Part shown: positions 50,703 to 62,306 of the stretch, piece after piece
Layout of the letters: the number at the start of each line of letters is the position of its first letter
How positions within the stretch are numbered: the first letter of the stretch is position 1
Assembly (NCBI GenBank): GCA_014898415.1
Contig: RCTD01000011.1
Location: 1-64,000 of the forward strand
DNA length: 64,000 bases
Reading direction: 5' to 3'
Source of the DNA: Stromatinia cepivora
Lineage: Eukaryota > Ascomycota > Leotiomycetes > Helotiales > Sclerotiniaceae
Notes under the pieces: model-generated
Seen by the model: the letters and a program-made list of their open reading frames with translations, nothing else
Database searches by the model: none
Told to the model about the DNA's origin: nothing
Made by a program: the position numbers and the translations under genes

Positions 50703-51290
50703 AATAGCCTCAAACAGTTAATATGAATTAAAATGAAATGGAGAGCATTGTTTTCCTCGGGGGTAGGATAGGAAAGATACGAGGAAGGACATGGATGTAA
50801 ATTGCATTCTTCTCGGCCAAAAAAAATCCTTCGTTTCTCATGGATAAATGGTACAGAGTCTCGGCGACACAAGACCTGTGCAAAAAACCGATTCGTTTTC
50901 ACAGGTCACTTGAGGACATAGAATTAAGTTTGAAACTAAGTTCATAATCATCTATTCTAACAACTTATCTATCTGCGGCACTTATTCATACAATACAGAC
51001 GAACACCAGCCTCACAAAAAAGCTCTCCACCGACTGCATCCACCACATCGAGAAAACCTATCCTAGGAAATCATGTTGACACGGAAATTGTACTTAGCTC
51101 ATTCAATACCCAGCGACTTTCCGAGTTGAACTACTTGGTCTTGGGAGTGTTGTAGCATGATTGCTTTTGAGGGCAATTACCAACCACACCGATCGATAGT
51201 TCCTTAGGTTCTCTTTCGCGCGCTTAATCCAACCATCGATGGACACACATTGAAACAAGTTTCTCATTATCGATTAATACAAAGTGTAAC
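50703..51290. other. intergenic region
   Basis: No gene or clear signal seen; the minus-strand open frame 50902-50681 is not convincing. Confidence 0.4.
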
Positions 51291-52222
51291 CATCATGGGT
51301 GTGATGTTGGAGCCGATGATGAACGCTGAAGCATCGGAAGCACGGAGCAAAGCCGTTGATCGGATTTCCGAGCATAACTAGTCTTCCTGTCGAGTAGCAA
51401 GGCATGAACAACCAACACAACGAGTCTTGAGTACATGTGAAAGAGCAGAAAAAAATTCGCGCTTTTTGTGTGAGAGGGGTGACAACATAACCAACGTCTT
51501 TGACTGCAGCTTGGACATGACCAGTTTGTGACAGATTTTCTGCATGTCACCAAGATCAGGTGGTGGAGGGAGCTGGTATCCGGTGCTAATCTGCTCGCTT
51601 TCATCGCTTTCATCTCTGGTAGTCGTAGGGAAGGTCAAAACGGACCTGCAGTCTTAATGAGCTTCAAAACACGTGGATTGCCATATCTAGATCAACCCCT
51701 GAGATTCCCAAGTGTCCAACGCTTCCTCCAACAACCTCCCGCCTTCCGACTCGTCATCTGAACGGCAATACTGTTACTTCTCGCACTGCTCATCTTTAAC
51801 AGAAGCAACCCAGTATTGCTTGAATGGAAGGCAGATACTGATGCAAGAACCAAGACGATTGCAACGTATCCAACCATAATGTATCCCTGCGCGAGGATAC
51901 TTCGTAGTTTTACGCGCCGACATAACCACAAGAGGTGCTGCAAGGTGTATTGATCGCTGGGGCTGGTGGTATCATCACTTCCGACTGAGCAAGTTGGTGG
52001 TGTATCTTCGCAACGTTGGCGGATTAATTTGGTTGTTGATGCTAGCTTGTGTTGGTGACCGCGGTACTCTCCTTCACATTTATACCCGCGCCAATTCTTG
52101 AGGATGTCTGGGGCAAACTTGAGTCGGGTATACTGTAAGGGTAGTACCCATAGAAGTCGGGGCTAACTAGTTGGTTGTGTTCTTAATCGCAATGGTAACA
52201 CCAATACAAACTGCTGTTACCA

Positions 52223-52820
52223 GCTGCTGCCCATGTTTCGATTAAAATCGTGTCGTCCTGCAGTCTGCGCACATATTCATACTACATGAATACCTTAGAG
52301 GTTGGCTTTTTATGATGCAAGAGGCAATTGCGAACAACAGTGGTCAATAACTGTCCCTGTCTCGCTGTTCATATGGTTTCGCATATTGAGTATGGACCCG
52401 GGCTGCTGCCTGGGTTCCGATTTTTATCGTGCCGTCCTACAGTCTGCGCCCAAATACCCTGATTTGACAAGTTTCTCTGCAAGTCCGAGAATCCTGACTT
52501 CGTAAACCCTAGCTTCTGAAAGGAGGAGCATGCATGGGGATGCGATAGTCGGGATTCTCGGCTTGTGGTAAAACATCTGCAAAGTGACTCTTCAACAGTC
52601 AACTCTATGTCATAATTGCACCAGGCTGAACTTTTGGTACGCTGTATCCATGCACGGCGATCAGAGTATTCTTCCAATATTCATCGAACATATCATATCG
52701 TAAGGGGTCCAGCATTTTCTGCCAGCATATGGGCTTTCATGAGGCTTGATACTCATAGGAGCAGGGTACCCAACGTGGTAACCAAAAGCATTAGCAACGG
52801 AATGTCGTCCTACAGTCTGC
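52223..52820. repeat. three copies of a short repeat (GTCGTCCTRCAGTCTGC core)
   Basis: A ~48 bp block at 52223-52270 recurs at 52402-52450 (GCTGCTGCC, then TTCGATT or TCCGATT, ATCGTG, YGTCCTRCAGTCTGCGC). A shorter third copy is at 52803-52820. All are in the same orientation with no shared flanks. Confidence 0.7.
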
Positions 52821-53109
52821 AGCCAGTAACTTCCTTCGTGATCTGTTGATCTTGAAAGTTTGAAAACCAGACTCGAACAGAATTGGCGAAGGAATTTCAA
52901 AACAACACTGCGAACATATTAGCTCATCTAGCTCGATCATAATGTAAGAGGAAATTAGCCTTCCGGCAGTGGACCCACCAAAACTATTCAAATACAAACA
53001 CACATATCACCATCACCATCACCATGCACGCCGAGGCGGCTAAAGCTAAACGAATTACATTACTATGTAACGGGCTAGATACAAAAATAAGACAAACAAA
53101 CCGAATATA

Positions 53110-53218
53110 CCAAGTTGCAATGCGACTTAGTACCAGCTTCCACAGGACGTTTGGTACGGTCGAGACCAGTCGTATACACGACGAATTTGCTGCTGTACCA
53201 AATCACATTGCAACTTGG
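53110..53218. repeat. ~109 bp fold-back with 27-28 bp arms
   Basis: The left arm 53110-53137 (CCAAGTTGCAATGCGACTTA, then GTACCAGC) and the right arm 53192-53218 are reverse complements, with mismatches that are all C/T or A/G plus one single-base gap. The loop is ~54 bp. A transcript would form a long hairpin. Confidence 0.8.
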
Positions 53219-54545
53219 CATATTCTTTAGGTTTGTGGTAACACCATCACCATGCTCACCACAATGCTGATTACCTCTGCCATTTTGTCGATCATGGTCT
53301 CCATTTGAAACCCCACCAGAGCCAGGGTACTAAACCTGGGATCTGATGTCGATCTGGCTACATTGCCCTGGTTCCAAGCCATGGAGCGACAGTTGAGGCG
53401 ATAATCGAATCCGCTAGAAGAAATCCAGCCAACTTGAACAAAAGTCAGTATATACAATTCATAAGCGGTATATCTAGAAAGGGGTTCTTCTTACCTGGCT
53501 TTGATCGCCTGGTCGGCGAAAACGACCTTGCCAAGTCCTTTGCTCAGGAGCAATAGAATGCTTGAAAGAGCAATAGGGTTTGCGTCCACCTCGCCGCGGA
53601 AGTCACTTAAAGACTTCGCTTGTGTTCGCTGTCCCTCCTAGGGTACTTTCTCTTGGGATGCTGCTCCCGGCTTAACCGGTAGGGACTGGATACTTTCAGC
53701 TGGTTCAGGTGTGGTGTTCGTCTCTGAAGTGGTTTTTGAGTAACCGTCTCTTGGCATTTCTGTGGTCGAGGAGTCAAATGAGTCCGTAAGGAGCAGATGA
53801 AACAGATTTTCGTTTGTAGCGTTCATTACTTCTGCTTAACACAGAAACCGCAAGTGGTAAAATCTCATTCATCCACTTGCTACAGATTTCTTTGAGATCT
53901 AATGGACGGATACCGCACAGCCTCTGCTGAAAATCCCTGGCTTGCTCCCCTCAAAGATTGAAAGATTTGAGAAGAGATAGAAAATACAGTCCACTCGAAA
54001 AGTAATTTATTGATTTCCTCATTGGCCGGCGTTCCCACCACCTTGTCCTTGTTCGTATCCTTTGGGGATTGAGGGGAATTGAGGCCCCTTCACGTGCTGG
54101 TGTTGATCGTGGTATTGGTCCATCTTCAACCAAGACAACTTATATTTCCTCGAGTAGGTCCACCAACATCCATATCGTGATCACAGCAATTGCTGTACCA
54201 TCTCCAAACGAGATCGCCTCTTTAGATGCTGGTGTTGATCGTGGTATCTTCCCAGGCTCGGCCGCATAGGCCAAATCCCAAACGGAGTGAGCAAAAACCA
54301 TCCTAATCTCGCCCGAACTGCATGCCGCGTCTTCCACAAAGACTAGAATGTTGTGCATGACGGCTCCGATCACGCCGAGCGCCGCAATCCCACCAACGGT
54401 CACTGTGATTGGTCGCCATCCGACCCATGTCATGTCCTGAATTTTGGTGCTGGCAAGTTTGGTTGCATTGCAGTTCGAGAACCACCACATCAGAATGCGA
54501 ACGTTGGTGGAAGGAGATCCGAATTTGAAGACAAACATACTCCAC

Positions 54546-56425
54546 GGGAAAATAGGGGATCTTCTTTCCCTTGAGTGTTGATGACTTCAGTATGGTGATG
54601 GTGGTTGTTTGTGATCATACAAGGTTGTCGATAAAGGAATTGAATCAAGGATATGCATACCATGCGTACCCAAACCCTTGGAATATCTCAACTGGGGTGC
54701 GAATCATGAGGATTTACACATACAATGAACTTGTCATCGGAAAGATTGCGTCGGTTCTAGGTTGCGTTGAGTAATAGGTGCATGTTAGCTTCCGTTAACT
54801 CTTCTTGCCATCTACTGTGGAGCTTGGCTTTGTTGATGACGCATGTGTGGCAGATTTGTCTCATGGCTGATGTTTCTATTGATATCAAATTGATCGACGG
54901 CAAGCTTGCCAAATAATAAAAAGCCTATTGGTATGGTGGTTTCGCTGCATTTTGAACTATCGTAATGATCTCGGCAATTGGTAGTTGTCGTCAGGCTTCT
55001 TCACGGGACGAATCCAGTCAAGTCTCTCGATCGTTGATCGATCTTGATTGAAGCGCGAGATCGTAGATTCTGGGCTTCTGGGTGTTGAGAATAGAGATGA
55101 TATCTTGTGTGTGAAGTACTGAGGTAGCTTCATCTCACGTAGCATTTGCATTCAACATTTACATAAGGCTTTAAAGCACTGTGGGGAGAGTTAGAAAGGA
55201 TTACTATGGCATCAGATGGATTACTTACAGCACGGAGGACATAAGCTCTGAAGAATAGCTAACCTCGAAGGCAGCACCGACTTAGTTTTGCTGGGATTTT
55301 GAGATAGGGCGCCAAGATCTAAGATTTGGTCCAACGTTTGATTTGACAGCATCTTCGTCCTCAGGCTCCGAGTCTTTTCGCGCTTGGTAGTCCTAGTAGG
55401 CTGAATACGAGCGGGAGCGGGTGATTCTCTACATATCCTTGTCGCTCATCGCAGCAACACTACTACATTAGCTGGTATTTTTCAATAAGGAAGATTGAAT
55501 TGCCTTACCTCTCTTGTTACTGGGGCGGCAGAGCGGATTCCAGCTATGTACATAATCGGGTTTGGCATCCCTAGTTGACCGATAACCACGATAATGTCCG
55601 AATTATGTGCGGAAAGAAGTTTTGTAATTCTTCGTGTCCTGGTTTCCTCCATACATTCCTGAGTCCGTTTGTACAATATAGTGAGAGAGAGAGGAAAGCG
55701 ACGGATACGTAATCAGTGGGAGTCGCAGCTCACAAGTGTGCCTTGGTCAACGGTTATGGTATAGATGATAACATAATCGTCGCTCCTCTCGGCATCGAAG
55801 ATGAGGCACTCGAAAAAGTTGAGATCGATCTGCAGCAAAACATAATCAGCAAAAGCTCAAGGAGATGATGATAGAAATTGAAATTGCCCAAAGTACTCAG
55901 AATTTAAGGCCACCTGGAAGTTCTTCTATCTTCGACTTAACAATCACAACTCCGAACTTTCACGTCAACAGAGGCGAACCCGAAGGCGGCTAGAAAGAAT
56001 GAAATATATTGCTACATAATCCTGATAATTACTACAACATCCAATCTGAATGACCGCTAACCGCAACACCACCGTCATGACCTTCGATGGTTTCTTCTGC
56101 AACGCTGTAGTACCTGAGAAAGCGGTTAGTTATCACTCTGTTTTTGATGCTGGCACAGGAAAGACGTACTTGTTTGAGGTAGCGGCGACAATTATAGAGG
56201 AAGCTCCTCTTTTTCTTCGTCATCTTTTTAGAAACAACGCCGTTTGGTCGAGCGCGCGAGGGTGAATGTTGCGGGAGCTATAGCCTGCCTCCGTACAGAG
56301 TAATCACCGAGCAGAAAAACAACCGTTGTTATTTGGCTGTTGTTGCTGCTACTGCTGAGGTCAGAGCAACCTCATGCTGACTAGCATGCCGAGCTCTGCT
56401 GCCAGGTCGATTGCGTCCACTGGAT
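54546..56425. other. region with no supported gene
   Basis: Open frames on both strands are short and overlapping. A direct repeat (GCTGGTGTTGATCGTGGTAT) at about 54099 recurs near 54230 just to the left. A small hairpin lies near 55016-55048 (TCAAG ... CGATC / GATCG ... CTTGA). Confidence 0.35.
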
Positions 56426-56768
56426 CCAGGCTCCGTGTTCTTGCCCTGTTGAACGCCCATCTCTGTATTGTGGCTTGATTTCGGCAGAGATGGTTGAGTT
56501 CAAACGGAGACAGAACACGGAGCCTAGGCCTTTGCTTAGGAAGCTCTTTTCGAATAAACCCCTAATTATTGAAGTTCTAGGACAATTGCGTCTGTTTTCC
56601 TAGGCTCCGTGTTCTTTCTCTGTTATTGCCCTGTTGAAGGTCCAACTCTCTATCGCAGCTTGATTTTTCTGCAGAGATTGGTGAGTTCGAACAGAGAAAG
56701 AACACAGAGCCTAGGCCTTTGTCTTAGGAAGCTCTTTTCGAATAAACCCTTAATTATTGAAGTACTAA
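56426..56768. repeat. tandem pair of palindromic units (~170 bp each)
   Basis: Unit 1 (56426-56580) and unit 2 (56599-56768) are direct copies. Each starts with a hairpin (arms 56426-56454 / 56498-56528 and 56599-56624 / 56690-56715, the second pair 25 of 26 identical) and continues into a common tail (CTTAGGAAGCTCTTTTCGAA). Each hairpin has an additional inner palindrome (CCATCTCTG / CAGAGATGG; CCAACTCTC / GAGATTGG). Confidence 0.85.
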
Positions 56769-57687
56769 GATCGTTAGTTGACTTTCTTGAGCGTGAGAGA
56801 TAAATATTACTTACACTTGATCTTTCCATCGAGAATTGTAATCAAACCCCGCAGAGATTTTAGGAGTGTGGAGAGTTGGTGTGCTTTTCATCGTTTGAAT
56901 GTCTGCTACTTCATTTAATCAGCCATGAAGATACATAGGGAAGCAGTCTCAACTGCCAGCAAGCATCCACTCAGACCGAGGGGATAGGAAGAAGGAAACA
57001 TACCTTGAACGTCCACCACCACACCACCACCATATCTCCCCACAGACTTCCTCTTTCTCCGCTGCGTGACGGCGCGGGCGCATTATCCTTGCCTGTCGAC
57101 AAGTGGAAAGGTTTCCTGGTGCAAATTGCATATGCTGAGCATTAGCATCGCCTGGATTAGGACGACGACGCTCCATAGTGGTGCTGTAAACAGGAACTCC
57201 TTTATTTGGGCTTTGAAACCCTGGCTGGGCGGAGTATGCATATCGAAATGGCCGGAGTAGAGCTGGGTCTCTGAAGTTGTGAATTGACTGCAAATATTTG
57301 GGGAGAACTTGCTTTTCTTCAGAGAACCAGCTCCACTCCGCCATGGCTTATCGATGATTGCATTTTCAGTCGTTTGATTGTCTGTGAGTTGAGACGGTTA
57401 GTAAAGCTCAAACGTGAGGAGGATTTGTGATTGGTTGGGTTGGATGAACATACCTGTTGACAACCTCGGCACCACCTGCGGTTGGTAAGACCGGGGTGGG
57501 CCGCTCCAATCATGACTGTTTGGTGCCAAAGGTTCTGCAAGGAATTGGGTTTTAGTATATGATCAGGTTCAGATTGACCAAGTGGTCTAAAGACAATGAT
57601 GAGCGACGACAATAAATAGACATGATGAATGACAAGGGTAATCTAGGGAAGAGATCGATCTCACATACCTCAGTGTATTTGTTTCAC
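56769..57687. other. region with no supported gene
   Basis: Protein-like open frames on the minus strand (57344-56949, 57612-57319) lack coherent starts, splice partners or motifs. A gene remnant is possible. Confidence 0.35.
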
Positions 57688-57790
57688 TTTGAGAGGACGG
57701 AGCACAGCTGCTCAGGATCAAGGGTTTCCTCCGAGTCATTTTGATCTCGTCGGTGCAATTGACCCGAGCTAAGTGCTCCGTCCTCTCCAA
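57688..57790. repeat. ~103 bp fold-back, family H2 copy 1
   Basis: Arms 57688-57705 (TTTGAGAGGACGGAGCAC) and 57773-57790 are reverse complements (17 of 18). The same arm sequence, G/A variant, forms the fold-back at 57968-58061. Confidence 0.8.
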
Positions 57791-57967
57791 ATTCGTTCAA
57801 AAATTGAGGATCGAAGGAAGTGCCTAGAAAAAATTTGACCATTAGTAGATAATACATTGTGTTTATATTCAGTAGATAGAGATGATACCGATGAATGAAG
57901 ATGATGGAGGAAAGAGTAGGTTGAAGGAAGCGTTCGATCTTACATACAGTGGTAACATTCTTTCACC

Positions 57968-58061
57968 TTGAGAGGACAGAGCACACGATTTGAGATTGAT
58001 GAACCATGGCACCATCTATGAAGTAGATGGATACCATGGCTCTGTGCTCTGTCCTCTCCAA
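57968..58061. repeat. ~94 bp fold-back, family H2 copy 2
   Basis: Arms 57968-57984 (TTGAGAGGACAGAGCAC) and 58044-58061, with an inner palindrome CCATGGCACCATCTA / TAGATGGATACCATGG, so almost the whole unit is self-complementary. The upstream flank (GATCTTACATACAGTG) resembles that of copy 1 (GATCTCACATACCTCAGTG). Confidence 0.85.
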
Positions 58062-59088
58062 TACCTTCGGAAGGGTTCTTGGAAAATAAGGAAGATTGAA
58101 AAAGAGAAAAAGAAAGAAGTGGTTGTATGTTGTTTTTGCATTGTAGGAAACAAGAATTCGCTCCAGCGGCAAAGATGAAATACCCAAGCCGAAAAAGCGG
58201 CAGAATTCTCAATTTCCTTTAGCGCTAAAAAACAGGGTAATATGACACCACTACCCTAGCTAAGCCTCCTCTACCTATTGGATGGAGCTGTATTCGTACT
58301 AGTCTATTCTCTCATCAAATTTCTCTCACTTACTTACCTTCCTCTTCTTCTTCTTCTTCCCTTCCTTCCTTCCTCTCCAAACCATCAAGTACCACCGATC
58401 CCACAGCCAAAGATTCCATCCCCATATCTCTCTGTCCGAATCACAAAGTGCAACTTGATACCGATTAAACACGAATTCCAAATACCCACCGCAAAGCTCA
58501 TTTGTGAATGGGAAGCAAAAGGTTCATACATAACGGGAAAGCCACGACATTAAGTAGCATCGATCTTCGCAGCTGATAATTCTCATATCGTGTTGTGTTG
58601 GTCATTAGGTGTTGCTTGGTGTAGATTGAAAATGAATTGTCAAATGCTCAAGGCAGAGTTTATCTGTGAGGGGGCGCGATAGATTTCATACATGCTTATT
58701 TCTATTGAGATGGGTTTTGGAGGGTTTGGTTACTGGACAGTGGAAACTTGAGGGTTTGGCACGCTTTTGTATTTTAGCTATACCTAATTGAAGTTATTGA
58801 CTGCTCTTTCTGTGAGTTTGACTGCTTGAATTAAGCCTATCTGTGAGACCTGAAGTATCTAAAATATTATTCCCTACTTTCGATCAGCTCTAGCCATCAC
58901 CCATTACCCCATCTCATCTCAAATCAACTCCCACAACTTTCAAACCGCAGCCTTCCAATCACAGAATTAAATCCCACCCCCAGCCTCATACACTTAACAT
59001 ACACTTAACTTACGCTCCCAAACACCACTTCATTCAAAAATTCAACAAAATCAAAATTTCCACCATCTACAAAGAAATTCGAGCTGTC
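58062..59088. other. intergenic region, pyrimidine-rich in part
   Basis: No gene supported. CT-rich tracts near 58340-58375 and C-rich sequence 58890-59060 look like fungal promoter or leader sequence, perhaps for the small open frame at 59089. Confidence 0.4.
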
Positions 59089-59208
59089 ATGACACAGATC
59101 ACTTCAAAACCATCAAATACTCAAGGCGGTCGACCGAAGCGAGAATCCCCTAAAAAGTCCAGCCCGAAGATCTTCCATCCTTTTCAATCTAGTTTATTTA
59201 GCATCTGA
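59089..59208 (+). CDS. candidate small basic protein with AT-hook-like motif (39 aa)
   Basis: A short frame from ATG at 59089 to TGA at 59208. It has a promoter-like C/T-rich upstream region and a reasonable start context. The product is basic, with GGRPKRESPKKSSPK resembling an AT-hook followed by Lys/Ser. It is too short to be sure; it could be an upstream open frame of a longer spliced transcript. Confidence 0.3.
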   Translation: MTQITSKPSNTQGGRPKRESPKKSSPKIFHPFQSSLFSI

Positions 59209-59534
59209 AATCATACACACAAGCAATTATTCCCTCCAGGGGCATTCACACAACAAAGAAAAGAATGGTGGCTTGTATTCACTAAATATTATTTTCATTC
59301 GCTGTTGCTTTAATTGATTTTACAGAAACCCGCTGATATCCTCATGTGCCTAGGTAATTCGGTATTGAACCCCGCGCAGATGAAGAATAGAATACAAACA
59401 TACAGACCATTCAAAATAATGTCGTCCCATATTAATAACCATACGCTGAGGCAATGTAGCCCTTCCAAAACTCCTCAGGTGCGGACCTCATAGCAAATAT
59501 AAACTCCTAAAAAGCGTGACACCTTGCGTGGGAA
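59209..59534. other. intergenic region
   Basis: 3' flank of the minus-strand zinc-ribbon gene; no feature seen. Confidence 0.4.
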
Positions 59535-62306
59535 TCAATCCACCTCCTCATCTACCCATTTTGCACGCTCTATATCTGCTGCTTCTTCGTCGTATAAACT
59601 ATGACCCTTCCGAAAGCCGAAGAGGCTGCTTACACCAACAGCCATCGCCCAGGGAAAGGTTGAAAGCCACTGCCTTCCCCTTCTTACAAGACATAAAAGT
59701 GGAAGTTCAGATTCGGTGGGTCTTTCTTTGGTTGGAACACAAGTATCAACTATCCGTGTCTCTGGTTTTTCTAATTGAGGCTGCAGATTATAAGCTCTAC
59801 GCCTTTTTACCAAAGTTAAGTAATCAGATCGACTCGCACGGGGACTTTCTTCCTCTGAATACCCTGACGATGCATAATCTTCGACTGCCGATTTTAACTT
59901 TGGACATTGAAGAGTATTCACATGATCCTCATCGTTTGTTTGCTTTGTCCTCGTCGCTTCCAAAATATTAGGTTGTCGGATTTCCTGATCACTGTCACTG
60001 GTGGCATGAGGATTATCTTCTGCCACCCGGGAGCGTGGAACTTCGGTCCGCAGAAATGACCTCGTAACCCTCAAGTATTCATCAAAGGTTATTTCCGGAA
60101 CACCCATTGCCGCTCGCGGAGCGGAGAATTTCCAACGGGAAGCTAAACGACGACGCAGTTGAGTGGAGAGCCTAGGATTTCTTCCATTTTTCGCAATCCT
60201 CCTTGACATACGCCCAAGACGCACACAACGATACCTAGTTTGGTGACTATACATAAAGTTTCGGAAAAACATTTGATCTTGCCCTCTACTGATTCTATTT
60301 GTGTTAATATCCTCGGCTGTATCATTGTTGCAATCCAAGGCGAGACTTTTCCTCTTGATAGTCAATGGCGCTATCCAAACTCCATAGCTACAGATATAAC
60401 AGGCACCATAGAATCCACGTGCTCCACATTGAGGACAATTGTCCGTCTTATCAGGAGGTGGGTCTTTCTTCTCGGGAGGGGTGCTTGTCTTTTCCGGTGA
60501 GAGTGATCTCGACGAATTGGATATTGTTGACCATTCATCAGATACCACCGGCAATGATGCTCCGAAGCCACAAGTATGACATTGACCTACGAATCCAGGC
60601 TTTTCACATATATAACACTCTGTATGCCCCCTCTTAAACATTCCTGTTTCATTGAACATCTTTCTCATCTTGGGCGCTTGTGTCTGTTTATTAGAGAAAT
60701 CTTCTTGGACCAGCTTCCAGCCACAAATATCACATCTCTTATTCCAGAACCAAACTGCAGAACATTTAAGACATGAATTCCTTCTTTCGGGTGTTGAAGG
60801 CGGTCCTATGCCAGTTGGTGGTCTTTTGCAAGATAGATTCGATCTGGATATTTCGGAATAGAAACCTGGAGATGTGGTAGCGCTAGCAGGGCTTTCTCCA
60901 TTTACACAATCCTGAGAACGTCGGGCCTGAGATGCCAAGATAGGCTCTAACTTGGAAGAGACTCTGTTAAGTAGCATTTTTGTGTCGCGAATGTCTTCAT
61001 AAGAATTTGGTTTCGGTGTTCCACCACTTGTATGGGAAGAAATAACCGCAGCTTCGAAATTGTTGACTTCTGGATATGAAGCTTCGTTTGAATCATCTAG
61101 CGAGATGCTATTCCCCCTTGAACGTGAAAGAATTCTATCGAGGTTTCTGGCCAATACTTTCTCTAGGTACTTCGGCAACTTTCGAATTGGCATATCTGAC
61201 GATTTACTCATGATGTTCTGAAATTCCTCCTCATTTTCATCAAAAGGCAACACCATATAGTGCATCCATTTTATGGCAAATGACTGGAGTAGAATCATAG
61301 CCACCTGTTTGGATTGTTCACCGAAGCAATTGCGTGTGATAAATCTCAGATAGAGGCGAGATATATCATATATTGGATTCTTCAATTTTCCCGCCCTCCG
61401 ATCTCTAGCATTGATTTGTTGGATGAACCCTTTCAGCCAGCTGTGAACTCCTACTTTGCATTGGCATCGGTTTGAGAGACCAACGTACCATTCTGAATGG
61501 TTCAACCCCGTGGTCCGAGTCGCCATCTCATCACCTGAAGATACGAGGAATCGATTAAGCGTACAGAACGTGTCTGGGTTGAGCTCTGCAGGTGAATGAA
61601 TGTATTTAGAGATAAAAAATTTAAATGCAGCCACGAAGACGTAAGTCTTAGAAGCTTTTGCATTTATTCGAAACCGTGGTTGGTCCTCGAAGGCACCGGC
61701 ATTGAAAGTATTTCTCCCTAGTCTTGGCGCAGTAGATAATTCAAGAGTATTACAATCGAAGTATTTCAAAGCCTCGCGCTCAACTGGATCACCTCTGGCC
61801 TTCAAACGGATGAGTTCGTGAACTCCTTTAATTATGTGCGACACCACGCCTGCCGAAGTTGTTGTGTGGAAATGATGAAAAATACTTTTGAATTTTGATA
61901 ATGGTCCATCATGGTTCTGATATCTGGATAATGAAGTGGAGAGATTCAAAAACTCATCAATTTCCTTTTTCATATTAGCAACATAACTCTTGGAAGTTCT
62001 GGAACAATTTTATTTTCATACCATTTGTTGCAACAGCAATTCGGGCAGGGACAGTGAAGCATATTGATCGATATCATATTCCATATTATCCATAAACTCA
62101 AGTACCTTCTCATTTTCTTTGAGTTTATCATCATCAGACAAATCAAATGTGTCTTTGAAAACCTGAGTGCATTTTAAGGCCTGATCTTTTTGGACCTCAT
62201 CGTCAGAAACATCTGAGGGGTCTGTTGAGTACTTGTAGTGAGCTGCATCATCGGACCAGAAAGAATCTTTTCTAACTCGGAGGCTCAAAGCCTCTTGAAA
62301 TGACAT
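59535..62306 (-). CDS. triple zinc-ribbon-like hypothetical protein (904 aa, 2 exons)
   Basis: Exon 1 62306-62022 and exon 2 61964-59535, with a 57 nt intron (donor GTATGA, branch GCTAAT, acceptor AAAAG) and both boundaries in phase 0. The N-terminal ~100 residues are acidic (DDDK, DDEVQKD). Residues ~115-340 form a helical domain. From ~490 there are three similar Cys modules: C493-x2-C-x9-C-x2-C509, C545-x2-C-x8-C-x2-C560 and C605-x2-C-x8-C-x2-C620; the last two share a GF(V/Y)G.C core. These spacings fit zinc ribbons / rubredoxin knuckles. A basic, Arg-rich segment (~690-720) follows, and the C-terminus has one hydrophobic stretch (WLSTFPWAMAVGVSSLFGF). No named family recognised. The modules look like internal duplications for protein or nucleic-acid binding. 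Confidence 0.8.

Larger units (their letters stand above)
51291..54545 (-). pseudogene. decayed minus-strand coding region, unknown membrane protein(s)
   Basis: Several minus-strand segments are protein-like but do not join into an intact gene. 54538-54140 reads VGWRPITVTVGGIAALGVIG and a second hydrophobic stretch. 53826-53638 is Ser/Thr/Glu-rich. About 53640-53515 reads GEVDANPIALSSILLLLSK and ends at a GTAAGA donor. 53457-53227 follows. 51943-51692 contains a membrane segment (GYIMVGYVAIVLVLASVSA). Stops and frame changes separate them. They may be remnants of one multi-exon gene or of two. I cannot name a family. Confidence 0.35.
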
